Notes: generated by a model from the letters alone, not told the origin. DNA of 64,000 nt from Methylocystis sp. MJC1 (GCF_026427715.1 NZ_CP107558.1:1587001-1651000), one strand, 5' to 3'. Shown: positions 19,106-27,680, counted from the first letter of the stretch. Made by a program: numbers and translations.

Positions 19106-20059
19106 CTAACCCGCTGGCGTGAAGGCGTCCGACCGTATCGCTTTCATGCTCGCCCCCGCCATAAACAGGTCTCGCTTGAGCCGCTTCACGAGGTTCTCGC
19201 CGCCGCATAAGAAGAAAGCCGTGTGCGCCGCGCGCGGGGCTTCGGCCGCGAGCGCCAGCGCCGCCACGTCGCCGCCTGTGTCCAAGGTCGCGGGGAGGTA
19301 AGTGAAATCACGGGCGTGCGCGAGCGCCTGGAGCTCGTCCGTCAGATAGAGCCCTTTGCTGTCTCGAGCGCCGTGGTAAAGCCGGATCGGCCCGCGATGG
19401 CCTTGGCGCAACGCGTCGCGAAGCACGCCATAAAGCGGCGCGAGACCGGTGCCCGCGCCAATGAGCGTCAGCGGCTGATCCGCGGCGACGCCCTCGTAAA
19501 AGCACGTCCCGCGCGGGCCGGCGATGTGGAGCTTATCGCCCGAGCGAAGATCCGCCATCAGACGCCGGCTCATGCGGCCGTTCGGATGCAGGCGGATATG
19601 CATTTCGAGAAAGGCGTCTTCCTCTGGGCAACTCGCCAGCGAATAATGCCGGCTGAGGCCAGGTTCGGCGATCAACTCCAGAAACTGGCCGGGCCGGTAG
19701 GAAAAATTTTCGGTTTCGATGCGCAGCCGCACGACATCCTCGGAAAGCGGCTCGATCGCGCGGATCGTCGCCTCCTGCGGCGCCCCGGCGTCGTCTGGCG
19801 CGACGACCTTTAAAGGAGCGGTGGGGTGGCAGATGCAGGGCAGGAAGAAGCCCAGCGCCTTCTGCGCATCTGTAAGGCCCCGCTGCGATTCTTCCGGCGG
19901 CGCGCCGTCGATCGCGCGCAGCATGCAGCACTGGCATTGGCCGGCGCGGCAAGAATGCGGCGTCTCGACGCCGGCCCGCAGCAGCGCCTCGAGGACAGTC
20001 TCGCCCGGCGACAAAGTCACCGGGCGATCCTGGAATGAAAGGGTTGGGGCGCCCGTCAC
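19106..20059 (-). CDS. 2Fe-2S/FAD/NAD(P)H oxidoreductase, partner of truncated haemoglobin
   Basis: A 317-residue electron-transfer protein with three domains in order: plant-type [2Fe-2S] ferredoxin with cysteines 37, 42, 45 and 75; FAD-binding barrel with RHYSLASCP; NAD(P)-binding domain with GAGTGLAPLYGVL. The same order occurs in reductases of soluble di-iron monooxygenases and aromatic oxygenases. Here the GTG start overlaps the stop of the haemoglobin gene, so the most likely partner is the haemoglobin, giving a two-protein version of flavohaemoglobin. That pairing is inference from context. Confidence 0.86.
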   Translation of the reverse strand: MTGAPTLSFQDRPVTLSPGETVLEALLRAGVETPHSCRAGQCQCCMLRAIDGAPPEESQRGLTDAQKALGFFLPCICHPTAPLKVVAPDDAGAPQEATIRAIEPLSEDVVRLRIETENFSYRPGQFLELIAEPGLSRHYSLASCPEEDAFLEMHIRLHPNGRMSRRLMADLRSGDKLHIAGPRGTCFYEGVAADQPLTLIGAGTGLAPLYGVLRDALRQGHRGPIRLYHGARDSKGLYLTDELQALAHARDFTYLPATLDTGGDVAALALAAEAPRAAHTAFFLCGGENLVKRLKRDLFMAGASMKAIRSDAFTPAG

Positions 20060-20421
20060 CGGCCGAGCACGTCGTCGCGCACGGAGTTGGCGAGGGTGGC
20101 GACCTCTCTAACTTCCTTTTCGGGAACGCCGAGCGTGCGCAGCGTGCTGTCCAAATTCTCGATCACGGCGTCGACATGGGAGTCGTTGAGGCCCTTTGCG
20201 ACGAGGCGCTTGTGGGCGTTGCGCATGTCGAGGCCGGTGTAGCTATTGGGGCCGCCAAAGGCCATTGTCAGAAAGGACTTCTGCTTGGCGATCTGATCTT
20301 CCATATCCACGCCGTCGAAAAAGCGCGCGATGCGCCCATCGGCGAGAACCTTGCGATAGAAGAGTTCGACAGCGGCGTTGACGGCTTTCTCGCCGCCGAG
20401 ACGTTCATAGAGGCTGGACAT
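20056..20421 (-). CDS. glbN: Group 1 truncated haemoglobin
   Basis: A 121-residue 2-over-2 globin. The N-terminal SLYERLGGEKAV, the B10 tyrosine at residue 22 (FY), the FAFGGPNSYTG-like loop (LTMAFGGPNSYTG) and the proximal histidine at residue 70 (NAHKRLV) fit group 1 (trHbN). Such globins turn nitric oxide and oxygen into nitrate and are reduced by a separate reductase. It overlaps the reductase gene and sits directly behind a perfect inverted repeat resembling an NsrR site. Confidence 0.92.
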   Translation of the reverse strand: MSSLYERLGGEKAVNAAVELFYRKVLADGRIARFFDGVDMEDQIAKQKSFLTMAFGGPNSYTGLDMRNAHKRLVAKGLNDSHVDAVIENLDSTLRTLGVPEKEVREVATLANSVRDDVLGR

Positions 20422-20436
20422 CGGCTTTCCTCCCTA

Positions 20437-20459
20437 AAGAAGTATTTTTGATACTTCTT
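20437..20459. promoter_or_regulatory. Candidate NsrR operator
   Basis: Half-sites AAGAAGTATTT and TGATACTTCTT separated by one base; the outer ten bases (AAAGAAGTAT / ATACTTCTTT) are perfectly complementary. Layout and composition match the 11-1-11 NsrR consensus (AAGATGYATTT and complement). It lies 16 bases before the haemoglobin start on the minus strand and 40 bases before the nsrR-like start on the plus strand, so it could repress both. Confidence 0.75.
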
Positions 20460-20498
20460 TTGTAGCCGGGATCCTCGAACCTTGCAATGGGACCACAG

Positions 20499-20951
20499 AT
20501 GCGGCTGACCACACATAGTGATCTTTCATTCAAGACCCTGATTTTCCTAGCTGTTGCGGGAGATGATGGCGCCACGATCGCGCAAATAGCATCCGCTTTC
20601 AGCGCCTCCGAACATCATCTTCGCAAGGTGGCGCTGGAACTCGTTCGCTTAAATCTCGTGTCGGCGAGTCGCGGCCGAAGCGGTGGGCTGCGCCTCGCAG
20701 TTGCGCCGGCGCAAGTCACGATCGGAGGGCTGTTGCGCCAGTTCGAGACAGAGTTCGCCGAGTCGGAATGTCTCGGCGCGGCGCAGAATGGGTGCGTGAT
20801 CTTCGGTCTTTGCGGCCTGCAGCGCGTCTTCAATGAATCTTTGGACGCGCTCTTTTCCGTTCTCGACCGCTATACTCTGGAGGATGTCGTGAAATCCTCC
20901 CCGGGCGTCGCGGCCAAGCTCGGAATCGAGGCCGCGCCGCCGCCAGTGTGA
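20499..20951 (+). CDS. nsrR: Rrf2-family iron-sulfur regulator, NsrR type
   Basis: A 150-residue winged-helix repressor of the Rrf2 family, which in NsrR senses nitric oxide through an iron-sulfur cluster. With the start at 20499 the putative ligands fall at Asp8, Cys91, Cys99 and Cys105, close to the Asp8/three-Cys set known for Streptomyces NsrR. The DNA-binding helix is around ATIAQIASAFSASEHHLRKV. An ATG at 20487 would add four residues and shift Asp8. It is divergent from the haemoglobin-reductase operon, with the operator between. Confidence 0.85.
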   Translation: MRLTTHSDLSFKTLIFLAVAGDDGATIAQIASAFSASEHHLRKVALELVRLNLVSASRGRSGGLRLAVAPAQVTIGGLLRQFETEFAESECLGAAQNGCVIFGLCGLQRVFNESLDALFSVLDRYTLEDVVKSSPGVAAKLGIEAAPPPV

Positions 20952-20961
20952 GTGTGGCGGA

Positions 20962-21339
20962 TCAGCGCTCAGGCGAGAGCGCGACCCGATCGACACGGAT
21001 GACGTTCATCGCTTCCGCGCCATAGAGGCAGGTGAAGCGCGAGGATTTGCCGTCGGCGTCGTCCACATAGGCCGCGCGACCCGGCTCCACGGTGAGCTGC
21101 ACGCGGGTCGGCGCGCCGCCCTTCGTCTCCATATCCCTGTCTGCGATCATCATGGTCAAACGGCAGGCCCCATTGGCCGGCTGGAAATAGCTCACGACAT
21201 GAGCGCCGCCGGCGTCCAGACTGGCCGCCATCAGCGGCTTCATCTTGGTCTCCGACCAGGCGTCCGCCGCCGACACGGCCGTCGCAGCCGCCAGGGCCAA
21301 AACGCCGCCGAGCGTCAATGCGATATTCCGTGTTTTCAT
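20962..21339 (-). CDS. Secreted protein of unknown function
   Basis: A 125-residue exported protein: a signal peptide (MKTRNIALTLGGVLALAAATAVSAADA, cleavage likely after VSA-A) followed by about 100 mostly beta-type residues with two cysteines (CRLTMM and FTCLYG) that could form a disulfide. No family recognised. It converges on nsrR with a ten-base gap. An AAGAAAGGAAT sequence precedes the ATG. Confidence 0.7.
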   Translation of the reverse strand: MKTRNIALTLGGVLALAAATAVSAADAWSETKMKPLMAASLDAGGAHVVSYFQPANGACRLTMMIADRDMETKGGAPTRVQLTVEPGRAAYVDDADGKSSRFTCLYGAEAMNVIRVDRVALSPER

Positions 21340-21589
21340 GATCTATTCCTTTCTTCTATCGATCAGTGCAGCGAAGGGATGGGCTCGACCTCTCCAAAAC
21401 GCGGACAACAATGTGTCAGACCTGGGTGTCCTTCGCTGAGGCAAAGGTATCACTGCGCCGCAGCATTTCAATACCGCAATGCAATAAAAATCGCATATTG
21501 CTTTGATCTATAATGTGATCGTAAAGTGGCGACAATGGTGCAGCTGGCAGGTTTGGCGCCTTCGACAGAGGCAGCCGAGCCTTATGCTC

Positions 21590-21633
21590 AAAAAATGCAA
21601 AAGCCCCGTAGAGACAAGGGTGTGTGGGCTTTT
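21590..21633 (-). terminator. Intrinsic terminator after the small gene at 21632
   Basis: On the minus strand arms AAAAGCCC and GGGCTTTT are followed by GCA and six T. It begins at the stop codon of the 75-residue reading frame and argues that this frame is transcribed. Confidence 0.6.
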
Positions 21634-21859
21634 ATGATAGAAATATTCTATTGATCTGCCTAAAGATCGCCCAGCCAAGATCGTCTCGCTTCACCTGCTC
21701 GGTCCCAGAATGGCCCTCATTTTTCGACAGGCGCACGCGCTGCGCCCCATTGTCGCAGGAAAGGAAAAAGGGGAGTTGCGGACCGGCGTCGCGCCGTGAC
21801 GCCCTCGCGGCCGTCGCCGCCCTCAGCTTGGAAGCTTTCTGGGCCATGGATTCCCGCAT
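21632..21859 (-). CDS. Possible small protein, unknown
   Basis: A 75-residue reading frame starting MRESMAQKASKL and containing PQLPFFLSCDNGAQRVRLSK. GGAGGG stands just before the ATG and an intrinsic terminator just after the stop; this, rather than homology, is the support. A second ATG four codons in is also possible. The N-terminal third is basic and alanine-rich, the rest looks globular. No function can be given. Confidence 0.42.
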   Translation of the reverse strand: MRESMAQKASKLRAATAARASRRDAGPQLPFFLSCDNGAQRVRLSKNEGHSGTEQVKRDDLGWAIFRQINRIFLS

Positions 21860-22006
21860 AGGCCCTCCATTACTGGCGACAGAGCAAATGGCCCAGGCGC
21901 GATCATACGCGGCGCGCGCCCTTGGAGCGCGCGGCCGAATTCGTTCAGGCGCCGAGGGGTTTTGCCCCCGGCGCGCAATGGTCAGTTAGGGCGAGAGGCG
22001 GGGATG

Positions 22007-23227
22007 TCAGCCCGAGGCGGAAGCTTCTTCCCGAGATTCGACCGGCGCTTCCGATTGCGCAGGGGCTTGGGCGCCTTCGGCGTCCTGCCAGTCGAAAGTG
22101 ACGACCCGGCCGTTCTCGATGGCCAGGGCGAGGCGGCCGCTTTTCAGCTCCAGAGCCTTCTCGCCGAAAATGGCCCGCCGCCAGCCCTTCAGCGCCGGCA
22201 CGTCGGCGCGGTCATCAGCGGCGATCGCCTCCAAATCCTCGACCGTGGCGATCATTTTGGCGGCGACGCCAGTCTGCTCGGTCACCTGACGCAACAGAAC
22301 CTTCAGCAGCTCGACCGTCGCGCCGTTCGAGCCGCGCCGCTCGCGCTCGATGCGCGGCACACTCGCAGGATCGCGGGCAAGGCCGCGTTCGACGGCGGCG
22401 ACGATGTCCGCGCCGGAGCGCGAGCGCTCCATGCCCTTGGGGAAGGAGCGCAGATTGGCGAGCGCTTCGGGACTACGCGGGGCCGATTGGGCGATCTCGA
22501 TCAGCATATCGTCCTTGAGGACGCGCGAGCGCGGCACGTCGCGGCTCTGCGCCTCGGCCTCGCGCCAGGCGGCGAGCTCCATCAGCACGGCGAGATCGCG
22601 CGGCTTGCGGGCGCGGTGACGCAGACGCTCCCAGGCGTTCTCGGGATGCTGCTCATAGGTCGCGGGCGAGGTGAGCGTCTGCATCTCGTCGGCGAGCCAA
22701 TCGAGCCTGTTCGAGCGTTCGAGCCGGGCCTGCAGCGAGATGTAGATGTCCCGCAGATGGGTGACGTCGGCAATGGCGTATTCGATCTGCGCCGCGGAGA
22801 GCGGACGGCGCGACCAGTCGGTGAACCGCGAGGATTTGTCGAGGCTGGCGCGGGTGATCGCCTTGACGAGCTCAAGGTAGGACGCCTGCTCGCCGAAGCC
22901 GCAAACCATGGCGGCCACCTGGGTGTCGAAGAGCGGCGCCGGAATGAGACGGGCGAGCCGCCAGATGATCTCGAGGTCCTGCCGCGCGGCATGGAAGACT
23001 TTGACGACCTCGGGGTTCGCCATCAATTCGAAGAAGGGCGAGAGGTCGATGCTGTCGGCAAGCGTGTCGATCGCTACGGCCTCCTCGGGCGAAGCGATCT
23101 GGATAACGCAGACTTTCGGCCAGAAGGTCGTCTCCCGCAAAAACTCCGTGTCGACGGTCACGAAGGGGTGACGCGAAAAGCGGGTGCAGACGGCTGCGAG
23201 TTCGTCGGTTGTGGTCAGAAGGCTCAT
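22007..23227 (-). CDS. rnd: Ribonuclease D
   Basis: 3'-5' exoribonuclease of the DEDDy group that trims tRNA and other stable RNA precursors. The 406-residue protein carries exo I ([11 protein letters not shown]), exo II ([12 protein letters not shown]) and exo III with the tyrosine ([13 protein letters not shown]), then an HRDC domain near 205-290 ([22 protein letters not shown]) and a second helical domain. The last 25 residues are acidic and disordered. It stands alone, with the ybjQ-type gene 50 bases upstream on the same strand. Confidence 0.94.
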   Translation of the reverse strand: MSLLTTTDELAAVCTRFSRHPFVTVDTEFLRETTFWPKVCVIQIASPEEAVAIDTLADSIDLSPFFELMANPEVVKVFHAARQDLEIIWRLARLIPAPLFDTQVAAMVCGFGEQASYLELVKAITRASLDKSSRFTDWSRRPLSAAQIEYAIADVTHLRDIYISLQARLERSNRLDWLADEMQTLTSPATYEQHPENAWERLRHRARKPRDLAVLMELAAWREAEAQSRDVPRSRVLKDDMLIEIAQSAPRSPEALANLRSFPKGMERSRSGADIVAAVERGLARDPASVPRIERERRGSNGATVELLKVLLRQVTEQTGVAAKMIATVEDLEAIAADDRADVPALKGWRRAIFGEKALELKSGRLALAIENGRVVTFDWQDAEGAQAPAQSEAPVESREEASASG

Positions 23228-23277
23228 CGAGCGCCAGTTTACTCAGTTTCTCTCGAAGGAAGAAGCATTTTCGCCGT

Positions 23278-23598
23278 TTATGCGCGTTCGACGATCACTG
23301 CCGTGCCATAGGCGAGGACCTCGGTCACGCCGTCCATGATTTCATTGGCGTCATAGCGCATTCCGACGATGGCGTTGGCGCCCGCGTCGGCCGCGTGCGC
23401 GCACATGTGGTCGAAAGCTTCCTGCCGGGTCGCTTCCGCCAGATTCACATAGACGGAAAGCTTACCGCCGAAAATGGTCTGGATGCCCCCGAAGAAATTG
23501 CCGACCACCGAGCGCGAGCGGACCGTGATGCCGCGCACCAGCCCCAGATGTCGGACGATCCGGTAGCCCGCGACGTCATTGGTGGTCGAAACGATCAT
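23278..23598 (-). CDS. YbjQ-family (UPF0145) protein
   Basis: A 106-residue soluble protein with the family pattern: MIVSTTNDVAGYRIVRHLGLVRGITVRSRSV in the first third, then alternating strand/helix with GANAIVGMRYD and a final AYGTAVIVE. These proteins form homopentamer-like heavy-metal-binding-fold oligomers; their role is unknown. The ATG at 23598 has GGGGGAAGTG directly before it; a TTG at 23610 is less likely. Confidence 0.88.
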   Translation of the reverse strand: MIVSTTNDVAGYRIVRHLGLVRGITVRSRSVVGNFFGGIQTIFGGKLSVYVNLAEATRQEAFDHMCAHAADAGANAIVGMRYDANEIMDGVTEVLAYGTAVIVERA

Positions 23599-23763
23599 CA
23601 CTTCCCCCAAAAAGGCAATCCGATTCGTAATCCGTCTCTAGCCTAGCCGCCTGCGCGGTTCGCGCAAACAGGAGAGATTTGCAGCAGAGATTTGCGACTT
23701 GCAGAAGGCGACTAGTCGGGTAGGATTAAGCGCCACTCGAGAACGACGGAGCCAATCCGGGAC

Positions 23764-24690
23764 ATGATTTTTCATTCTTTCAACGCCGCGCGGGCCGCGG
23801 CGGCATTCGCGTTTGCCGCCGGCTTCCTGACAGGCTCCCATGCGCTCGCGGCTCCGGCCGCGTTAAATCCAGGCTGGAAACAGTGCAAATCGGCGAATCC
23901 CGACGAGCGCATCGCAGGCTGCACGCAGGTTATCGGCCAGATCGCCAAAGAGCCAAAGAAGAATCAGCTGGCGGCCTATGTGAACCGCGCCGGCGCCTAT
24001 CAGGCCAAGGGCGACTACCTCCACGCGATCGAAGATTACAGCAAGGCGCTGGAGGTTGAGGGCTCCTCGGTCGTCCTGCTCGCGCGCGGCGCGGCGGAGC
24101 ACGCCAAGGGCGACCTCGACGCGGCGATCGCGGACTATGGCAAAGCCATCGAGAACGACAGGAAAAACGCCGCCGCCTTCATGGCCCGCGCGTCCGCTTG
24201 GCGCGTGAAAGGGGAGGCGGAAAAGGCGCTTGCCGATATCGAGGAAGCCTTCAAGCTCGACAAGAAATCGCCCGCGCCGCTGGCGGCTCGCGCCAATTAC
24301 TATCACGCCAAGGGCGACCACGACCGCGCGATTGCGGACTACTCGGAGGCGCTGAAGCGCGACCCCAAGCTGGTCGCCGCCCTCATCGGGCGCGGCGGCT
24401 GCTATTACGCAAAAGCCGATTTCGATAAGGCGCTGGCCGACTTCGACGCGGCCGTGAAAGCCGACGCCAAGAACGCCGTCGCGCTCCTCGACCGCGCCAA
24501 CGCATGGCGCGCCAAGAAGGATTTCGAACGCGCCAAGGCGGATTACGAGGCGGCGCTGGCGATAAAGCCCGATCTCGCCGCGGCTAAGAAGGGCGCGGAC
24601 GACATGGCCAAAATCATCGCCAAGAAAGCGGCGAGCGGGTCCGCCCCGGCCGACGCGGCGCCGCCGAGCGCGGAGCATGAGCATAACTGA
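23764..24690 (+). CDS. Exported tetratricopeptide-repeat protein
   Basis: A 308-residue periplasmic protein: signal peptide (MIFHSFNAARAAAAFAFAAGFLTGSHALAAP), then a short cysteine-bearing segment (WKQCKSANPDERIAGCTQVI) and six TPR units (residues about 70-285), each with the pattern AY.NRA..Y.AKGDYD.AI.DY..AL. The tail is rich in Ala and Pro and ends in HEHN. Such proteins serve as adaptors; the partner is unknown. It is followed by a transposase fragment. Confidence 0.85.
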   Translation: MIFHSFNAARAAAAFAFAAGFLTGSHALAAPAALNPGWKQCKSANPDERIAGCTQVIGQIAKEPKKNQLAAYVNRAGAYQAKGDYLHAIEDYSKALEVEGSSVVLLARGAAEHAKGDLDAAIADYGKAIENDRKNAAAFMARASAWRVKGEAEKALADIEEAFKLDKKSPAPLAARANYYHAKGDHDRAIADYSEALKRDPKLVAALIGRGGCYYAKADFDKALADFDAAVKADAKNAVALLDRANAWRAKKDFERAKADYEAALAIKPDLAAAKKGADDMAKIIAKKAASGSAPADAAPPSAEHEHN

Positions 24691-24819
24691 CGATCGCATT
24701 TGTGCGTCATTCAGGGAGGGGGCCCTTAGAGCAGGGCCCGAACGATGTAAGTCGCTTTGGGATTCCCGAATCGGCTGACTCGGATACATCCTTTCCGCCG
24801 CGGAAGGGAGGCGGCGGGC

Positions 24820-24951
24820 ATGGGGCTTTCCGACGATCTTCGCAAACGCGTGGTAGAAACTGTCGTCGCTGGAGGGCTGTCGCGTAACGCGGCCGCGAAG
24901 AGCCCTTCACGCGCGAACTACGTCGCTGCGTGCGGATATGAGCCACCTTGA
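24820..24951 (+). pseudogene. IS630-type transposase, N-terminal fragment
   Basis: The first 27 codons, MGLSDDLRKRVVETVVAGGLSR and NAAAK, are the helix-turn-helix start typical of IS630/Tc1-type transposases, preceded by AAGGGAGGCGG. After about position 24900 the similarity stops and the frame ends at 24951. No catalytic DDE part is present, so this is the relic of an insertion cut by a deletion, now overlapping the 3' end of the MarR gene on the other strand. Confidence 0.65.
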
Positions 24952-25466
24952 TCGGAGCCTTCTCTAGAGCTAGCGAGCAGCTTGGCGAGCAGACGATCGA
25001 GTGTCTTCTGTTCGTCTTCGGTCAGCGCCGCCAGTATCGCCCGCTCGGTCTGGACATGAATCGGTAGGGCTTTGTCGATCAGCGACTTCCCTTGGTCGGT
25101 CAGCGCCACCAGCGTGCCGCGCCGGTCGGTCGGGTGTTTGACGCGCCGGACATGGCCGGCTTTTTCCAGCCGGTCGATGCGCGCGGTCATGCCGCCCGAC
25201 GAAATCATCGTCGCTTCATAGAGCGCTGTGGGGGTCAAAGCGTAAGGCCGGCCCGATCGGCACAGCGTCGCCAGAACATCGAACTCGCCAGTCTGCAGTC
25301 CGAAACGGGCGAAGACAGGGTTGAGCCGGTCGCGCGCAATGAGCTGCGCCAGCTCGAGCAGCCGGCCCAGTGCCTCCATCGGAAATGAATCCAGATCCGG
25401 CCGTTCGCGCCGCCATTGGCGGGCGGCAATGGCGGCGCGGTCCTCTGGCGCATCGGGGTTCGACAT
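24918..25466 (-). CDS. MarR-family transcriptional regulator
   Basis: A 182-residue winged-helix protein. The recognition region is LTPTALYEATMISSGGMTARIDRLEKAG and the wing VRRVKHPTDRRGTLVALTDQG, a standard MarR layout; the effector is unknown. The start at 25466 (MSNPDAPEDR) was chosen because upstream residues look non-coding and cover the likely operator. It is divergent from an MFS gene with a palindrome between, so it likely represses the exporter and itself. The last codons extend across the transposase scrap, so the native C-terminus may have been altered. Confidence 0.9.
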   Translation of the reverse strand: MSNPDAPEDRAAIAARQWRRERPDLDSFPMEALGRLLELAQLIARDRLNPVFARFGLQTGEFDVLATLCRSGRPYALTPTALYEATMISSGGMTARIDRLEKAGHVRRVKHPTDRRGTLVALTDQGKSLIDKALPIHVQTERAILAALTEDEQKTLDRLLAKLLASSREGSDQGGSYPHAAT

Positions 25467-25470
25467 GATA

Positions 25471-25488
25471 TATCTCGACGTTAAGATA
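25471..25488. promoter_or_regulatory. Candidate MarR operator
   Basis: TATCTCGACGTTAAGATA, an imperfect 18-base palindrome (14 of 18 positions symmetric, arms TATCT and AGATA), four bases before the marR start. Sites of this TATCTYGA-TCRAGATA kind are common for MarR proteins. Confidence 0.55.
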
Positions 25489-25565
25489 CTCTCTGGGAAG
25501 ATAGTAGCGACCGGGCGATTGAAGGGCAACCGCCTTCGACCTCGGGCTTTCGAGGGTGAAATATC

Positions 25566-26792
25566 ATGACCGCACAAAACGATAGAGCGAGAGACGCATC
25601 GGCTTGGCCGTGCCCTAAGGCACGCGCGGCCGGCAATGGCCTGATCCTGACCGCGATCATATTGCTCGCCCTCAATCTCCGCCCGGTCATGGCGGGGCTG
25701 GGGCCACTGCTCGATCTCATCGAGAGCTCCACCGGACTGAGCTCCGCCGAAGCGGGGCTTCTCACCACGCTGCCGGTTTTTCTCCTGGGGCTCGGCGCCT
25801 TCGCCGGAGGGCGCCTACGGCGGCGCTTCGGAACGAAACGCGTCATTGCTCTGGGAATAGCGACGATCGCGCTGGCCTGCGCGAGCCGAGCGGTTTGGAA
25901 CGACGCATTTGGAATGTTGGCGACGGCCGCCGGCGCAGGATTGGGCATCGCCGTCATCCAGGCGCTGCTGCCGGGAGTCATCAAGGAGCGCTTCGGCGCC
26001 GGCGTCGGGCGCGCCATGGGACTCTACACCACCGCCATAATGGGCGGCGCCGCATTCGCCGCCGCGACGGCCTCCGGACTTGCCCGCGCGCTCGATTGGC
26101 CCGGCGCTCTTGCGGTGTGGGCGCTGCCGGCCGCTGTCGCGACGATCGGCTGGTTGGCGCTGCCGCTTGCGTCACAAACGACCGCGGCGACGCTGAACGC
26201 AATGAGCGATCCGCTCTTGCGCAAGGGTCGCGCCTGGACATTGATGCTGTTCTTCGGGATCGGCACCGGCGCTTACACGCTGGTTCTCGCCTGGCTGCCG
26301 CCCTATTACATGAGCCTCGGCCAGAGCCGCGACATGAGCGGCTATCTGCTCGCCGGCCTGACCGTCGCGGAGGTATTGGCGGGGCTCGGCGTTTCCGCCG
26401 TCATCGGCCGCTTTCCCGATCGCCGCGGGCCGCTCGTCGCCGTGCTGCTCTGCATATTCGCAGGCCTCGTCTGTCTCGTCGCCTCGCCGCTATCCCTGGC
26501 CCTGCCAGCCGTGCTGTTGCTCGGGCTCGGCATTGGCGCGTTATTTCCGCTGTCGTTGATCGTCACCCTGGATCATGTCGACGATCCGGTCCGCGCCGGC
26601 GAGTTGGCGGCCTTTGTTCAAGGCGGCGGCTATATTGTCGCGAGCCTCGCGCCGTTTTTCGCCGGCGCCGTACGCGATCGCTTCGCCGATCTCTCCGGAG
26701 CCTGGGAGGCGATGGCGGTCGCAATCCTTCTCTCCATCGCAATCGCCAGCAGACTTTCTTCGAGCAGCTACCGACTTCTGTCCCGAGATTAG
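25566..26792 (+). CDS. MFS transporter, CynX/NimT type
   Basis: A 408-residue permease with twelve predicted helices. The N-terminal ALNLRPVMAGLGPLLDLIE and the motif between helices 2 and 3, GGRLRRRFGTKR, are typical of the cyanate/2-nitroimidazole (CynX/NimT) branch. The central loop is short. Divergence from the MarR gene suggests export or uptake of a small organic anion or drug sensed by the regulator; the substrate cannot be told. Codon usage is normal. Confidence 0.88.
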   Translation: MTAQNDRARDASAWPCPKARAAGNGLILTAIILLALNLRPVMAGLGPLLDLIESSTGLSSAEAGLLTTLPVFLLGLGAFAGGRLRRRFGTKRVIALGIATIALACASRAVWNDAFGMLATAAGAGLGIAVIQALLPGVIKERFGAGVGRAMGLYTTAIMGGAAFAAATASGLARALDWPGALAVWALPAAVATIGWLALPLASQTTAATLNAMSDPLLRKGRAWTLMLFFGIGTGAYTLVLAWLPPYYMSLGQSRDMSGYLLAGLTVAEVLAGLGVSAVIGRFPDRRGPLVAVLLCIFAGLVCLVASPLSLALPAVLLLGLGIGALFPLSLIVTLDHVDDPVRAGELAAFVQGGGYIVASLAPFFAGAVRDRFADLSGAWEAMAVAILLSIAIASRLSSSSYRLLSRD

Positions 26793-26838
26793 AGCGCGCG
26801 TTCCTCTCGAACGGAATCGTTCGCTCTAGACAAAAGCG

Positions 26839-26877
26839 AGACCAGTTTCCGATCCCAAAAGGATCAGAAACTGGTCT
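26839..26877. repeat. Long intergenic hairpin
   Basis: Arms AGACCAGTTTCCGATCC and GGATCAGAAACTGGTCT pair over 17 bases with one mismatch around a CAAAA loop. Together with GAACGGAATCGTTCGCTCT just before it, this looks like a Rhizobiales intergenic repeat. It lies between the convergent MFS and bcp genes and may act as a two-way terminator. Confidence 0.65.
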
Positions 26878-26888
26878 AGGTCATCCCC

Positions 26889-26907
26889 GTCAGGCCGGAG
26901 GCCTGAC
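26889..26907. terminator. Hairpin downstream of MFS gene and bcp
   Basis: Arms GTCAGGCC and GGCCTGAC with a GGA loop, followed on the plus strand by AGGAAAAATCC. Second hairpin in the convergent gap. Confidence 0.45.
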
Positions 26908-26944
26908 AGGAAAAATCCAAGGTAACGTTCGCGCCCGTGCGGGG

Positions 26945-27544
26945 CTACAGCCCCTCCGCCGCCATCAGCACTTCGTCGGCGTGACCCGGCACTTTCACCT
27001 TGCGCCAGATCCTCGCGATCTTGCCGTTGGCGTCGATAAGGAAGGTCGAGCGTTCGACGCCCATATATTTGCGGCCATACATGCTCTTCTCGACCCAGAC
27101 GCCATAGGCCGAAAGCGTCTCCTTGGTTTCGTCCGCGGCGAGCGGGAAGGCGAGCTCGTATTTGGTGCGGAACTTGTCGTGGCTTTTGGCCGAATCTGGC
27201 GACATGCCGACAATTGTCGCGCCAGCTTTGGCGAATTTGTCGCGCAGCGCGTTGAACTCGATCGCTTCCTTGGTGCAGCCGGAGGTGTCGTCCTTGGGAT
27301 AGAAGTAGAGAACGACCTTCTTGCCCGAGAGCGCCGCAATCGACAGCGTCTCGCCGCCTGCGCCGGGCAAAGTGAAGGCCGGCGCCGAATCGCCTTCTTT
27401 CAGTTGGATAATAGAAGTTGTCGGCGCAGGCGCCTCCGTGGCGGGCTTTGCGGCCGTGGCTTTGGCGGTTGCAGCCTTCTCCGCGGGCTTTTTCTCTGTG
27501 GATTTGGCCGCCGCGGGTTTCTTAGTCGACGCTTTCGTCGCCAT
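26945..27544 (-). CDS. bcp: Thioredoxin-dependent peroxiredoxin Bcp with basic N-terminal tail
   Basis: Reduces hydrogen and organic peroxides. The peroxiredoxin domain (about residues 48-199) has the active-site PKDDTSGCTKEA with the peroxidatic cysteine; the second cysteine five residues on in E. coli Bcp is missing (EAIEFN), so it is probably a 1-Cys type. The first 45 residues are a Lys/Ala/Pro-rich tail (ATKASTKKPAAAKSTEKKPA) like histone H1 or AlgP tails and absent from ordinary Bcp. The ATG at 27544 follows AAGGAAGG. Confidence 0.92.
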   Translation of the reverse strand: MATKASTKKPAAAKSTEKKPAEKAATAKATAAKPATEAPAPTTSIIQLKEGDSAPAFTLPGAGGETLSIAALSGKKVVLYFYPKDDTSGCTKEAIEFNALRDKFAKAGATIVGMSPDSAKSHDKFRTKYELAFPLAADETKETLSAYGVWVEKSMYGRKYMGVERSTFLIDANGKIARIWRKVKVPGHADEVLMAAEGL

Positions 27545-27680
27545 TGCGCCTTCCTTTCGTCGTAACCGCATTTAGGATCTGGCTGGACAATGCAGAGACG
27601 GCGCCGGGCGGGCAAGTGCGCAACTCCAGGGGATGCGCCTTTTTTCGGCGCGCCGGAATGACAGGGCGAAGCGAGGGTAT

